Shown piece by piece: positions 10,209-19,085 of a DNA stretch of 43,954 bases. Below the pieces are notes generated by a model. The model saw only the letters and a list, made by a program, of their open reading frames with translations. It did not search any database and was not told the DNA's origin. Numbering within the stretch: position 1 is the first letter of the stretch; each line of letters opens with the position of its first letter. This DNA comes from an uncultured delta proteobacterium. GTDB taxonomy: Bacteria; Myxococcota_A; Polyangia; Polyangiales; JADJMO01. The translations under genes were made by a program, and so were the position numbers. Location: assembly GCA_903923175.1 (NCBI GenBank), contig CAIXWQ010000382.1, forward strand, positions 1 through 43,954, in the 5' to 3' direction.

Positions 10209-10217
10209 TTCTCCACA
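10209..10217 (+). promoter_or_regulatory. DnaA-box-like sequence TTCTCCACA
   Basis: One mismatch to TTATNCACA. Confidence 0.25.
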
Positions 10218-10258
10218 GCCCAGCGCCGCGAGATCTTTGAGGAACCAGCTCGCGTCTC

Positions 10259-10267
10259 TGTGCATAA
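10259..10267 (-). promoter_or_regulatory. Consensus DnaA box TTATGCACA (+ strand TGTGCATAA)
   Basis: Full match to TTATNCACA in a very GC-rich background. Confidence 0.4.
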
Positions 10268-10323
10268 CCCGCGGATTGACCTGAGCTTTTCGTTGCGACG
10301 AGCTTGCCGCCGCACGACGCGCA

Positions 10324-10340
10324 CTGGACACTCGTTCAGT
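10324..10340 (+). promoter_or_regulatory. Candidate LexA box CTGGACACTCGTTCAGT, 2 bp upstream of the dnaE2 ATG
   Basis: 15 of 17 positions fit the published Myxococcus xanthus LexA motif as I recall it (CTRHAMRYBYGTTCAGS). Confidence 0.5.
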
Positions 10341-10342
10341 CC

Positions 10343-13300
10343 ATGTACGTCGAGCTGCACGCCCACAGCGCGTTCTCGTTCCTCGAGGGGGCGTCGCTCC
10401 CCGAACGGCTCGCCGAGCAGGCCGGCGATCTCGGCTACGGCGCGCTCGCGCTCACCGATCGCGACGACTTCGGCGGCCAGGTGCGGTTTCTGGAGGCCGC
10501 CGAGCGGGTCGGCGTGCGGCCGATCCTCGGAGCCGAGGTCACCGTGCGCAGGACGCCGCTGCTCGAAGGCGTGGGCGACGCGCCTCGCGATCACCGAGCG
10601 GCGGGGGCCTCGTCGAAGACCGGGCGTTGGTCGGAGGACTTCTACGGCCTCGTGCTGCTGGTCGAGGACGCGCGCGGCTACGCGAACCTCGCGGCGCTGG
10701 TCTCCAAGGGGCGCTTCGAGCGGCCGCGCGGCACGCCGTACGTCACGCTCGAAGAGGTGGCCGAGCGCGCCGCGGGGCTCGTCGCGCTCACCGCGTTCCT
10801 CGAGGGGCCGCTGGCGCCCGCGCTCCGCCGCGGTGACGTCGGCCGCGGGGCGCGCTTCCTCCAGCCGTGGCTCGAGATCTTCGGCGAGCGCCTCTACCTC
10901 GAGGTGCAGGACCACGATCTGCCGGAGGAGCGAGCCGCCACCAAGACGACGCTCGCGATCGCGGCGCACCTCGGGCTCGATGGGCCGGCCGGGCGCGTGG
11001 TCGCGACCAACCACGTCCACCACGTCACGCGCGAGCTCAAGCCGGTCGAGGACGTGCTGCGCGCGATCAAGCACGAGTGCACCCTCGACGCGGCCGGCGA
11101 TCGGCTCTTCCCCAACGACGAGCGCCACCTGCGCGCCCCGCAGGAGATGCTCCGGCGCTTTCGCGCGTGCCCCGAGGTCGTGAGGCGATCGCTCGAGATC
11201 GCCGAGCGGTGCGGGTTCACGCTGCGCGATCTGGTGGCGCCGCTGCCGTGTTTTCCGGTGGATGAAACCTCACCCCCCTGGCCCCCCTCTCCGCCAGCGG
11301 CGAGGGGGGAACGTGAGGCTCGAGCCCCCTCTCCGCCTGCGGAGAGGGGGTTGGGGGTGAGGTCTTCGACGGTCGGCATCGGCGCCGACGGCCTCGTCAT
11401 CCCCGGCGTCGAGCGCGTCCTCGGCCACGATCGCGACGTCGAGCTCGAGGCGCTCACGTGGGAAGGCGCCAAGACGCGCTACGGCACGCTGCTCGAGCTG
11501 CCGAAGTATCGCGACCAGCTCCTGCACGAGCTCTCGCTCATCCGGCGGATGAAGTTCGCCGGGTACTTCCTCATCCTCTGGGACATCGTCCGCGAGGCCA
11601 AGCGGCGGCGCATCCTCGTGCAGGGGCGCGGCAGCGCGGCCAACAGCGCGGTCTGCTACTCGCTCGGCATCACCGCGGTCGATCCGATCGGGCGCGCGCT
11701 CCTGTTCGAGCGGTTCCTCTCCGAGGGGCGCTCCGAGCCGCCCGACATCGATCTCGACATCGAGCACGAGCGGCGCGAGGAGCTGCTCCAGTACGTCTAC
11801 ACGCGTTATGGACGCGATCACGCCGCGATGGTCGCCGCGGTGCACACCTTCCAGCCGAAGCAGGCCGCGAAGGACGTCGCGCGCGTGCTCGGCCTGTCGC
11901 CGCAGCAGGGGAACGCCCTCGCCTCGCTCTGCGATCGCTTCGTCGGGATGGACGGCTGGCACGGCTCCCACAAGCCCACGCCCGATCACAAGACGCCGGA
12001 CGAGCTGCGCGGCGGCTACGAGCGCGTGTCGCCCGATCGGCTGAAGGACGCCGAGGCGATGAAGCGCGCGGGGCTCGATCCGAGCGACAAACGCGTGTCG
12101 CTGGTGCCGTGGCTCGTCGAGCGCATGGTCGGTCTGCCGCGGCATCGCGCCATCCACACCGGCGGGTTCGTGCTCTCCGAGAAGCCGATCTTCGAGGTCT
12201 GTCCGGTCGAGTGGGCGTCGATGCCGGGGCGCACGATCCTGCAGTGGGAGAAGGACGACCTCGGCACGCTCGGCCTCGTGAAGTTCGATCTGCTCGGGCT
12301 CGGGATGCTCACCGTGCTGCGCATGCACCTCGATCTCGTCGAGCAGCACCGCGGCGAGCGGCTCGATCTCTGGCAGCTCCCGCACGACGACCCGGAGGTC
12401 TACGACGCGATCTGCGCGGCCGACACGGTCGGCGTCTTCCAGATCGAGTCGCGCGCGCAGATGAACACGCTGCCCCGCCTGCGCCCGCGGCAGTTCTACG
12501 ATCTCGTCGTCGAGGTCGCGCTCATCCGGCCGGGCCCGATCCAGGGCGAGATGGTGCACCCGTACCTGCGGCGTCGCATCGGGAGCGAGCCCGTCACGTA
12601 CCTGCACCCGTCGCTCGAGCCGCACCTCGCGCGCACGCTCGGGATCCCGCTGTTCCAGGAGCAGGGGATGCGCGTCGCGATCGAGATAGGAGGCTTCTCG
12701 CCGAGCGAGGCCGACGAGCTGCGCCGCGCGATGGGGCACAAGCGATCGCGCGCGAAGATGGACGTGCTCGCCGACAAGCTGCGCGAGCGGATGGGCGCGC
12801 GCGGGCTCGATCTTGCGGTGGCCGAGCGCATCGTGAAGCAGCTCTCGGCCTTCGCCGACTACGGCTTCCCCGAGAGCCACGCGGCGTCGTTCGCGCTGCT
12901 CGTGTACGCCTCGGCGTTCCTGCGCTGGCACTACATGCCCGAGTTCTACGCGGCGATCCTGAACGCGCAGCCGATGGGCTTCTACTCGCCGGCGTCGCTG
13001 GTGGAGGACGCGAAGCGGCACGGCGTGGTGGTGCTCCCGCCCGACGTGTCGTGCTCGTCGTGGGACTGCACGATCGAGGATCTGCCGCCGCAGCTGCCAC
13101 GCGCCGAGGAAGTGCCGCGCTGCCCGATCTGCGATCCGAGCGAGGCCTGCGAGCACGGCGCGGTGCAGGCGGCCGAGAACGCGCGCGTGCACCCCTTCGC
13201 GATGCGCGTCGGGCTCCGTTACGTGCGCGGCCTCGGCGGCGGCGTACGCGAGGCGATCGAGCGCGCGATCTCGCCGCGCCCACGGTCGATCGTCGAGTTC

Positions 13301-13894
13301 GCCGAGCGCGCGGGGCTTTCGTCGCACGTGCTGCTCGCGATGGCCTCGGCGGGGACGTTCGACTCGCTCGAGCCCGATCGTCGCCGCGCGGTGTGGGAGA
13401 TCTTGCGCGTGGGCCAAGGGCGCGCGGGGCCGCTCGATCTGCCGGGGCTCGAGCGCGAGGCGCCCGAGCTGCCGCGCATGACGGCCGCCGAGGAGCTCGG
13501 CACCGACTACGCGCGCCTCGGGCTCTCGACGCGCGATCACCCGATGCGGCTGCTGCGCGGCGAGCTCGACGCGCGCGGCGTGACCATCGCACGCGCGCTC
13601 GCGGCCACGCCGCGCAAGCAGGTGAAGATCGCGGGGGTCGTGATCTGCAGGCAGCGTCCGCCGACCGCGAAGGGGTTCGTCTTCCTCACGCTCGAGGACG
13701 AGACCGGCATGGTGAACGTGGTGGTCGAGCCCGCGATCTTCGACCGCACGCGCCGCGACATCGTCGGCCACCCCGCGCTCGAGATCGACGGCGTCCTCGA
13801 GCGCCAGGACGGCGTGGTGAACGTGAAGGCGAAGGAGGTGCGACCGCTCGCCTTGCCGTGGACCGACGGACTGCGATCGCGGGATTTCCACTGA
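10343..13894 (+). CDS. dnaE2: Error-prone DNA polymerase III alpha subunit (DnaE2/ImuC)
   Basis: PHP start [23 protein letters not shown]; palm motifs [23 protein letters not shown] and [36 protein letters not shown]-terminal OB region [31 protein letters not shown]. Confidence 0.95.
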   Translation: MYVELHAHSAFSFLEGASLPERLAEQAGDLGYGALALTDRDDFGGQVRFLEAAERVGVRPILGAEVTVRRTPLLEGVGDAPRDHRAAGASSKTGRWSEDFYGLVLLVEDARGYANLAALVSKGRFERPRGTPYVTLEEVAERAAGLVALTAFLEGPLAPALRRGDVGRGARFLQPWLEIFGERLYLEVQDHDLPEERAATKTTLAIAAHLGLDGPAGRVVATNHVHHVTRELKPVEDVLRAIKHECTLDAAGDRLFPNDERHLRAPQEMLRRFRACPEVVRRSLEIAERCGFTLRDLVAPLPCFPVDETSPPWPPSPPAARGEREARAPSPPAERGLGVRSSTVGIGADGLVIPGVERVLGHDRDVELEALTWEGAKTRYGTLLELPKYRDQLLHELSLIRRMKFAGYFLILWDIVREAKRRRILVQGRGSAANSAVCYSLGITAVDPIGRALLFERFLSEGRSEPPDIDLDIEHERREELLQYVYTRYGRDHAAMVAAVHTFQPKQAAKDVARVLGLSPQQGNALASLCDRFVGMDGWHGSHKPTPDHKTPDELRGGYERVSPDRLKDAEAMKRAGLDPSDKRVSLVPWLVERMVGLPRHRAIHTGGFVLSEKPIFEVCPVEWASMPGRTILQWEKDDLGTLGLVKFDLLGLGMLTVLRMHLDLVEQHRGERLDLWQLPHDDPEVYDAICAADTVGVFQIESRAQMNTLPRLRPRQFYDLVVEVALIRPGPIQGEMVHPYLRRRIGSEPVTYLHPSLEPHLARTLGIPLFQEQGMRVAIEIGGFSPSEADELRRAMGHKRSRAKMDVLADKLRERMGARGLDLAVAERIVKQLSAFADYGFPESHAASFALLVYASAFLRWHYMPEFYAAILNAQPMGFYSPASLVEDAKRHGVVVLPPDVSCSSWDCTIEDLPPQLPRAEEVPRCPICDPSEACEHGAVQAAENARVHPFAMRVGLRYVRGLGGGVREAIERAISPRPRSIVEFAERAGLSSHVLLAMASAGTFDSLEPDRRRAVWEILRVGQGRAGPLDLPGLEREAPELPRMTAAEELGTDYARLGLSTRDHPMRLLRGELDARGVTIARALAATPRKQVKIAGVVICRQRPPTAKGFVFLTLEDETGMVNVVVEPAIFDRTRRDIVGHPALEIDGVLERQDGVVNVKAKEVRPLALPWTDGLRSRDFH
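11267..11363 (+). repeat. REP/MITE-like palindromic element inserted in frame within dnaE2
   Basis: Terminal inverted repeats ACCTCACCCCC (11267-11277) and GGGGGTGAGGT (11353-11363), enclosing hairpins CCCCTCTCCGCcaGCGGCGAGGGG and CCCCCTCTCCGCctGCGGAGAGGGGG. Confidence 0.8.
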
Positions 13895-13902
13895 CCAACC
13901 CC

Positions 13903-13936
13903 TTGACGAACTTCGACCCATATCTAATTTGAAGTT
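13903..13936 (+). promoter_or_regulatory. Putative sigma70-type promoter and operator-like inverted repeat for the arsR-sdpI pair
   Basis: TTGACG (13903-13908), 16-bp spacer, TAATTT; locally AT-rich; inverted repeat AACTTC...GAAGTT (13909-13914/13931-13936). Confidence 0.5.
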
Positions 13937-13944
13937 TATCGAAC

Positions 13945-14253
13945 ATGTCAGAAAATGAACGGGGGGCGTTCGCCGCCCTCGCCGATCCGACCCGCCGCGG
14001 GATCCTCAAGCTCCTGCGCCAGGGCTCGCGTGCGGCCGGGGAGATCGCGGGCTCGTTCTCGCTGAGCAAGCCGACGATCTCGCATCACCTGCGGCTGCTC
14101 GAGGAGGCCGGGCTCGTCCGCTCGGAGCGGCGTGGCACGAGCATCGTCTACACGCTCCAGGCCAACGTGCTCGAGGAGCTCGCCGCCGAGCTGCTCGATC
14201 TCACCGCGGGGCTGCGCGTGCCGGGGGATCCCAAGAGCAGGCGCACTCCGTAG
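13945..14253 (+). CDS. ArsR/SdpR-family winged-helix transcriptional regulator
   Basis: FAALADPTRRGILKLLRQGSRAAGEIAGSFSLSKPTISHHLRLLEEAGLVRSERRGTSIVYTL. Confidence 0.92.
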   Translation: MSENERGAFAALADPTRRGILKLLRQGSRAAGEIAGSFSLSKPTISHHLRLLEEAGLVRSERRGTSIVYTLQANVLEELAAELLDLTAGLRVPGDPKSRRTP

Positions 14254-14321
14254 CGCGCGCACGTCTCGTTCTCTCGCGCGTCCTCGCGCACCGCTTCGCG
14301 TTCTCGTCCAAGGAGTGGTCC

Positions 14322-15008
14322 ATGACCTCGCTTTCGACCTCGACCCCGAGCGCCTCGCCCTCGGGCGACGACGGCAACCGCACGCTCGACGTCGTCACGC
14401 TCGTCGTCCTCGGCGCCACCTGCGCCGTGACGGCCGCCCTCTATCCGCGGCTCCCCGCCCGCATCCCGATCCACTTCGACGTTCGTGGCGTCGCCGACGG
14501 GTGGGCGGGCAAGGGCTTCGGCGCCTGGCTGATGCCGCTCACGATGCTGGGCGTCGTCGCGTTCGTCCGCGTCGGCGCGCGCTTCCTCGCGCCGTCGTGG
14601 CGCGCGCGCACGGCGACGTCGGCGGCGTCGCTGCTCCTGCTGATCGTCACGATCGGCATGCTCGCGATCCACTTCTTGATGCTGCACGTCGCGCTCACCG
14701 GCGTGGCGAGCATGGGGGCGTCGCTCGGCGTGGTGCTCGGCGCGCTCTGGCTCGCGCTCGGCCTCGTGATGCCGCGCCTGCGCCGCAACCCGTGGATGGG
14801 CATCCGCACGCCGTGGACGCTCTCGAGCGACGAGAACTGGGCGCGCACGCACCGCGTCGCGGGCATCGCGATGAGCGTCGCCGGGCTCGTCGCCGTCCTC
14901 GCCGTGCTCGCCGGCTCGCTGGCGACCGCGATCGTCGCGGTGATCGCCAGCGGGCTCGGGCCGCTCGTCTACTCGTTCGTGATCGCGCGAAAGCTCGACG
15001 ATCGCTGA
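14322..15008 (+). CDS. SdpI/DUF1648-family integral membrane protein
   Basis: LPARIPIHFDVRGVADGWAGKGFGAWLMPL (DUF1648) and RNPWMGIRTPWTLSSDENWARTHRVAG (SdpI signature); follows the ArsR regulator. Confidence 0.9.
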   Translation: MTSLSTSTPSASPSGDDGNRTLDVVTLVVLGATCAVTAALYPRLPARIPIHFDVRGVADGWAGKGFGAWLMPLTMLGVVAFVRVGARFLAPSWRARTATSAASLLLLIVTIGMLAIHFLMLHVALTGVASMGASLGVVLGALWLALGLVMPRLRRNPWMGIRTPWTLSSDENWARTHRVAGIAMSVAGLVAVLAVLAGSLATAIVAVIASGLGPLVYSFVIARKLDDR

Positions 15009-15012
15009 GCGC

Positions 15013-17559
15013 TCAGGCCCGCGGCGTGGCGCCGAGGGCCTTGATGGCCTCCACCGCCTTGCCGTGCAGCGCGTCGACCTCCCCGTCGGTCAGCGTCCGG
15101 CTCATCTTCGGATCGCGATAGGTGAGCCGGAACGCGAGCGAGCGCTGCCCCGCGGGCACCCCCTCGCCGCGATAGAGGTCGAACAGCTCGACGCGCTCGC
15201 AGAGCTCGCCCGCCGTCTTCTGCAGCGTGCTCGCGAGATCGCCCGCGGTGAGCGTCTCGACGGCGATCACCGCCACGTCGCGCGTGGTCGCCGGGAGCGT
15301 CGGCAGCGCGCGGAACTGCGGCCGCGCAGGGCCCGCGCGCTCGATCGCGCGCAGATCGATCTCGATCACCAGGGCCGGCCCCTCGAGCTCCAGCCTGTCG
15401 ATCACGTCCGGGTGGACCGGACCGAAGCTGCCGACGTCGATCGGCCCCTCGGCCGAGGCGATCACCAGCTTGGCGGCGCCGCGTGGGTGGAGATGCGAGG
15501 GGCGGGCCGCTCCGGCGAGCAGCTCCACGCTCGGCGCGCGACCGGCGAGGCGCTCCACCAGCCCGAGCGCGATCCCCTTCGCGTCCCACACGTCGACCTC
15601 TTCGCCCGCGCCGATCCACGCGTCGCGCGGCCCAGCGAGCACCACCGCCAGCGACGGCACTTCGTCGCAGAGCCCGCGCGCGGCCTCGGCCCCACCGGCG
15701 AGGAAGCGCCGACCGACCTCGAAGACGCGCACGCGCTTCTCGCCGCGCCGCCGTGACCGACCGAGCCCACCGAGCAGCCCAGGGAGCAGCGAGGTGCGCA
15801 TCACGCTCCGCTCCTCGCCGAGCGGGTTCAGCAGCGTGACGGTGGCCTCCGGCGCGCCGACCGCCGCGAGCTCGCGCGGGCTGGTGAAGCTGTACGAGAT
15901 CGTCTCCGACAGCCCGAGCTCGCGACCGGCGTGGCGCGCGCGGCGCTCGAGCCAGCCGTCGTAGCGCGCGGGCTGCGCGGGGATGGTCGGCACCACCGCC
16001 GGGATGACGTCGTAGCCGCGGCAGCGCCCGATCTCCTCGACGAGATCGACCTCGATCGCGAGATCGGGGCGGTGCGACGGGAGCACGACCTCGGTGGTCG
16101 CGCGATCGCCCTCGCCGCTCCAAGGCGCGACCTGGCAGCCGAGGCGCGTGAGCAACGCCGCGGCGACGTCGCGATCGACCTCGACGCCGAGCACCGCCGC
16201 GATCTTCGCCGCGCGGAAGAAGACCTTGCGCGGCTCGTACGGAAGCGAGACCACGTCGAGCATCCCGTCGGCCGCGGCGCCGCCGGCGAGCTCGAGGGTG
16301 AGCGCCGCCGCGCGGGCGATCGCCTTGGTCACGCTGCCGCGATCGACGCCGCGCTCGAAGCGGTGCGACGACTCGGTGTGGAGCCCGTGGCGGCGCGCGG
16401 TGCGGCGCACGCTGCGCGGATCGAACCACGCGCACTCGATGAGCACGCGGCGCGTCCCCTCGGAGATCTCGCTGTTGCCCGCGCCCATCACCCCCGCGAG
16501 CGCGACCGGCTTGCCGCCGCCCGGAGCGCCGTCGCAGATGACGAGATCGTCGACCACCAGCGTGCGCTCGATCCCCTCGAGCGTGACGACCTTCTCACCC
16601 TCGCGCGCGAGCCGCACGTGGATGGCCTCGCCCTCGAGCTTGTCGAGATCGAAGGCGTGGAGCGGGTGCCCCTGCTCCATCATCACGAGGTTGGTCACGT
16701 CGACGGCGTTCGAGAGCGAGCGGACGCCGAGCGCGTGCAGCCGGTAGCGGACCCAGAGCGGCGAGGCGCCGATGGCGATCCCCTCGACGACCATCGCCGC
16801 GTACTCGGGGCAGCGCTCCTTGGCGCCCGCGTCGACGGTCACCTTCGCGCGCGACGCGACCGGCACGCCGAGCGAGCGCGCCAACGCGTTGGCTCCACCC
16901 GAGAGCGGCGGCGAGAACGGCAGCTCGAGCAGCGCCGCGAGCTCGCGCGCCACGCCGACGTGGCCGAGCGCGTCGGGGCGGTTCGGCGTGACGCCGACCT
17001 CGAGCACGTCGTCGATCACCCCGGGGACGGCCACGTGGAACGGCGTGCCGGGCGCGGCGAAATCGCTCGCGAGCACGATGATCCCGGGATCCCCCGCGTG
17101 GCTCGCGTGCTTGTCGCCCGCGTCGCTCTTCGCCGCGTCGTCGCCCTTCGGCTTGGCCTCGCCGAAGCCGATGCCGAGCTCGCGCTCCGAGACGAGCATC
17201 CCCTCGCTCACCACGCCGCCGATGTCGCGCGGCGTGAGCGTCACGCCGAGCGCCGGGAGCGTCGTGCCGACCGGCGCGAGGAGCACGAGCCCGCCCACGG
17301 CGGGGACGTTCGGCGCGCCGCAGACGACCTCCGGGTTCACGCCCCCCTTGTCGACGGTGACCAGCTGGAGCGAGCTGCGCTTCGGGTGCGGCTTCTTCTC
17401 GAGCACGCGCGCCACCACGACCGGCTCGATGCCGGCGCCGAAGCGCTGTACGGCCTCGACCTCGAGCCCGGCGGCGGTGAGCCGCGCGGCGATCGTCGCC
17501 GTGTCCAGGTTCGACAGTCCGGGGAGCAGCTCACGCAGCCAAGCGACCGAGACGCGCAT
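15013..17559 (-). CDS. pheT: Phenylalanyl-tRNA synthetase beta subunit
   Basis: MRVSVAWLRELLPGL; tRNA-bind domain; LHAFDLDKLEG; HTESSHRFERGVD; C-terminal FDX-ACB LPTLPATTRDVAVI...LFDLYRGEGVPAGQRSLAFRLTYRDPKMSRTLTDGEV. Confidence 0.96.
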   Translation of the reverse strand: MRVSVAWLRELLPGLSNLDTATIAARLTAAGLEVEAVQRFGAGIEPVVVARVLEKKPHPKRSSLQLVTVDKGGVNPEVVCGAPNVPAVGGLVLLAPVGTTLPALGVTLTPRDIGGVVSEGMLVSERELGIGFGEAKPKGDDAAKSDAGDKHASHAGDPGIIVLASDFAAPGTPFHVAVPGVIDDVLEVGVTPNRPDALGHVGVARELAALLELPFSPPLSGGANALARSLGVPVASRAKVTVDAGAKERCPEYAAMVVEGIAIGASPLWVRYRLHALGVRSLSNAVDVTNLVMMEQGHPLHAFDLDKLEGEAIHVRLAREGEKVVTLEGIERTLVVDDLVICDGAPGGGKPVALAGVMGAGNSEISEGTRRVLIECAWFDPRSVRRTARRHGLHTESSHRFERGVDRGSVTKAIARAAALTLELAGGAAADGMLDVVSLPYEPRKVFFRAAKIAAVLGVEVDRDVAAALLTRLGCQVAPWSGEGDRATTEVVLPSHRPDLAIEVDLVEEIGRCRGYDVIPAVVPTIPAQPARYDGWLERRARHAGRELGLSETISYSFTSPRELAAVGAPEATVTLLNPLGEERSVMRTSLLPGLLGGLGRSRRRGEKRVRVFEVGRRFLAGGAEAARGLCDEVPSLAVVLAGPRDAWIGAGEEVDVWDAKGIALGLVERLAGRAPSVELLAGAARPSHLHPRGAAKLVIASAEGPIDVGSFGPVHPDVIDRLELEGPALVIEIDLRAIERAGPARPQFRALPTLPATTRDVAVIAVETLTAGDLASTLQKTAGELCERVELFDLYRGEGVPAGQRSLAFRLTYRDPKMSRTLTDGEVDALHGKAVEAIKALGATPRA

Positions 17560-17618
17560 GCACCGCCGTTACCACGTCGGAGGCGCTGGCGGGACGGGTC
17601 TCGGCCAGACCGCACCGG

Positions 17619-19085
17619 TCAGTGCCAGAAGCCGAGCGAGAGCCCGTAGTTCGACCAGCGGGGCGCGAGATCGAGCATCGTGTTGAGCCGCCACTGGGTG
17701 TCGCCGTCGAGGAGATGGAAGATCGACCAGGTGAAGAGCTCGACCTCCACGCCCCCCGTCACGTGCTGCCGGAAGGCCTTGGCGTCAGGCTCGGAGCCGA
17801 AGCGGGTCGGCTCGATGTACGACCCCAGGCGGAGCTTGAGCTGCCCCGGGAGCAGCTCGGTCTCGACCCCCGCGCGCACGGAGAACGTCGCGTTGCGCCC
17901 GGCGCGCGTGACCTTCTGCGAGAAGTACGACTCGAGGCTGATGCCGTCCTCGGTCGGCCCGGTCACCAGCAGCCCGAGCGTCAGCAGCACGTACTCGCGC
18001 CCCATCGCGCGGTAGCGCTGCTTGCGGAGCGCCTTGACCTCATCGTGGAAGCGCGCGGTCTCCGCGTCCTCCTCGACGCGCAGCTTCTTGTCGCGCTCGG
18101 CGAGCTCGCGCTCGACCCGCGGCCGCTCCTCGGCCGTCGCGTCGGCGAGCTTCTGCGTGCGCTCGCCCGCCCGCCGCTCGCGCGCGCGGCGGATCTCGGT
18201 TCGCAGATCGGCCTCGTCGTCGTGGGGGTTCACCCACTTCGGGTTCAGCGGCCGGGGCCCGCCTTGGAGCGCGACGCCGAGATCGACCTCCCACGGCAGG
18301 TGCGCGTTGCCGGGCGCGACGAGGCCCCCCGCGGAGGTCGCCTGCGCCCCGCCGGGCTGCGTGGTGGTCACGGGCATGCGGTACGTCGCGCCGATGCGAA
18401 ACGGCAGCTGGTCCGGGCGGACCAGCACGCCGAGCTCCGGCGCGGCGCCCGTGAGCGAGACGACGTTGGTCGTCGCGCCGTTGAGCGTGCGCGAGATGTC
18501 GAAGCCGACGAGGCGCAGACCGGTCCCGACCACCAGATCCCCGCCGAAGAGCGAGCGCGCGAGCAGCGCGTGCGTGCGCGAGATCGTGGCGCCGAACTTC
18601 TCCTGGTCGGCCGTGGCGTCCGGCGAGAGGTTGTAGTGCTGCAGATCGCTGACGACGCCGAAGCCCCACGCCCCGAGCTGCAGGTTCGCGCCGAGCGTCA
18701 GGAAGTAGAAGTCCTTGTACGTGAACGGCGTGATGTAGCCGCGGTTCTCGAAGTCGACCTGCTTGAACGCGGAGGGGAAGGTGATCGAGGCGTCGACGTC
18801 GTAGTCGGCCCAGGAGTTCGACCACGGCGCGCGCAGCGCCGGCGCGGCGGCGTTCATCGCGTAGCCGTCGGTCCCCTCGCCCAGCGCCTCGTACGCGCCG
18901 CCGAGCGCGACGATGCGCCCCGACGACAGCACCGGGCTCGTGACGAGATCGAGCTGGCAGTCGGTGGTCACCGCGGCGACGGCGCCGCACGCCGCCCGCG
19001 CGCGGATCGGCACGCTCGCGAGCGCTGCCGCGAGGGCGAGCGCCGCGCCGACGCCCACGCGAGGGCGCGCGAGGCGACGCCTCAC
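17619..19085 (-). CDS. Outer-membrane beta-barrel protein (FadL/PorV-like) with internal charged helical insert
   Basis: GTG start at 19085 overlapping the upstream stop; signal peptide; SGRIVALGGAYEALGEGTDGYAMNAAAPAL; alternating aromatic strands ending ...YGLSLGFWH. Confidence 0.7.
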   Translation of the reverse strand: MRRRLARPRVGVGAALALAAALASVPIRARAACGAVAAVTTDCQLDLVTSPVLSSGRIVALGGAYEALGEGTDGYAMNAAAPALRAPWSNSWADYDVDASITFPSAFKQVDFENRGYITPFTYKDFYFLTLGANLQLGAWGFGVVSDLQHYNLSPDATADQEKFGATISRTHALLARSLFGGDLVVGTGLRLVGFDISRTLNGATTNVVSLTGAAPELGVLVRPDQLPFRIGATYRMPVTTTQPGGAQATSAGGLVAPGNAHLPWEVDLGVALQGGPRPLNPKWVNPHDDEADLRTEIRRARERRAGERTQKLADATAEERPRVERELAERDKKLRVEEDAETARFHDEVKALRKQRYRAMGREYVLLTLGLLVTGPTEDGISLESYFSQKVTRAGRNATFSVRAGVETELLPGQLKLRLGSYIEPTRFGSEPDAKAFRQHVTGGVEVELFTWSIFHLLDGDTQWRLNTMLDLAPRWSNYGLSLGFWH

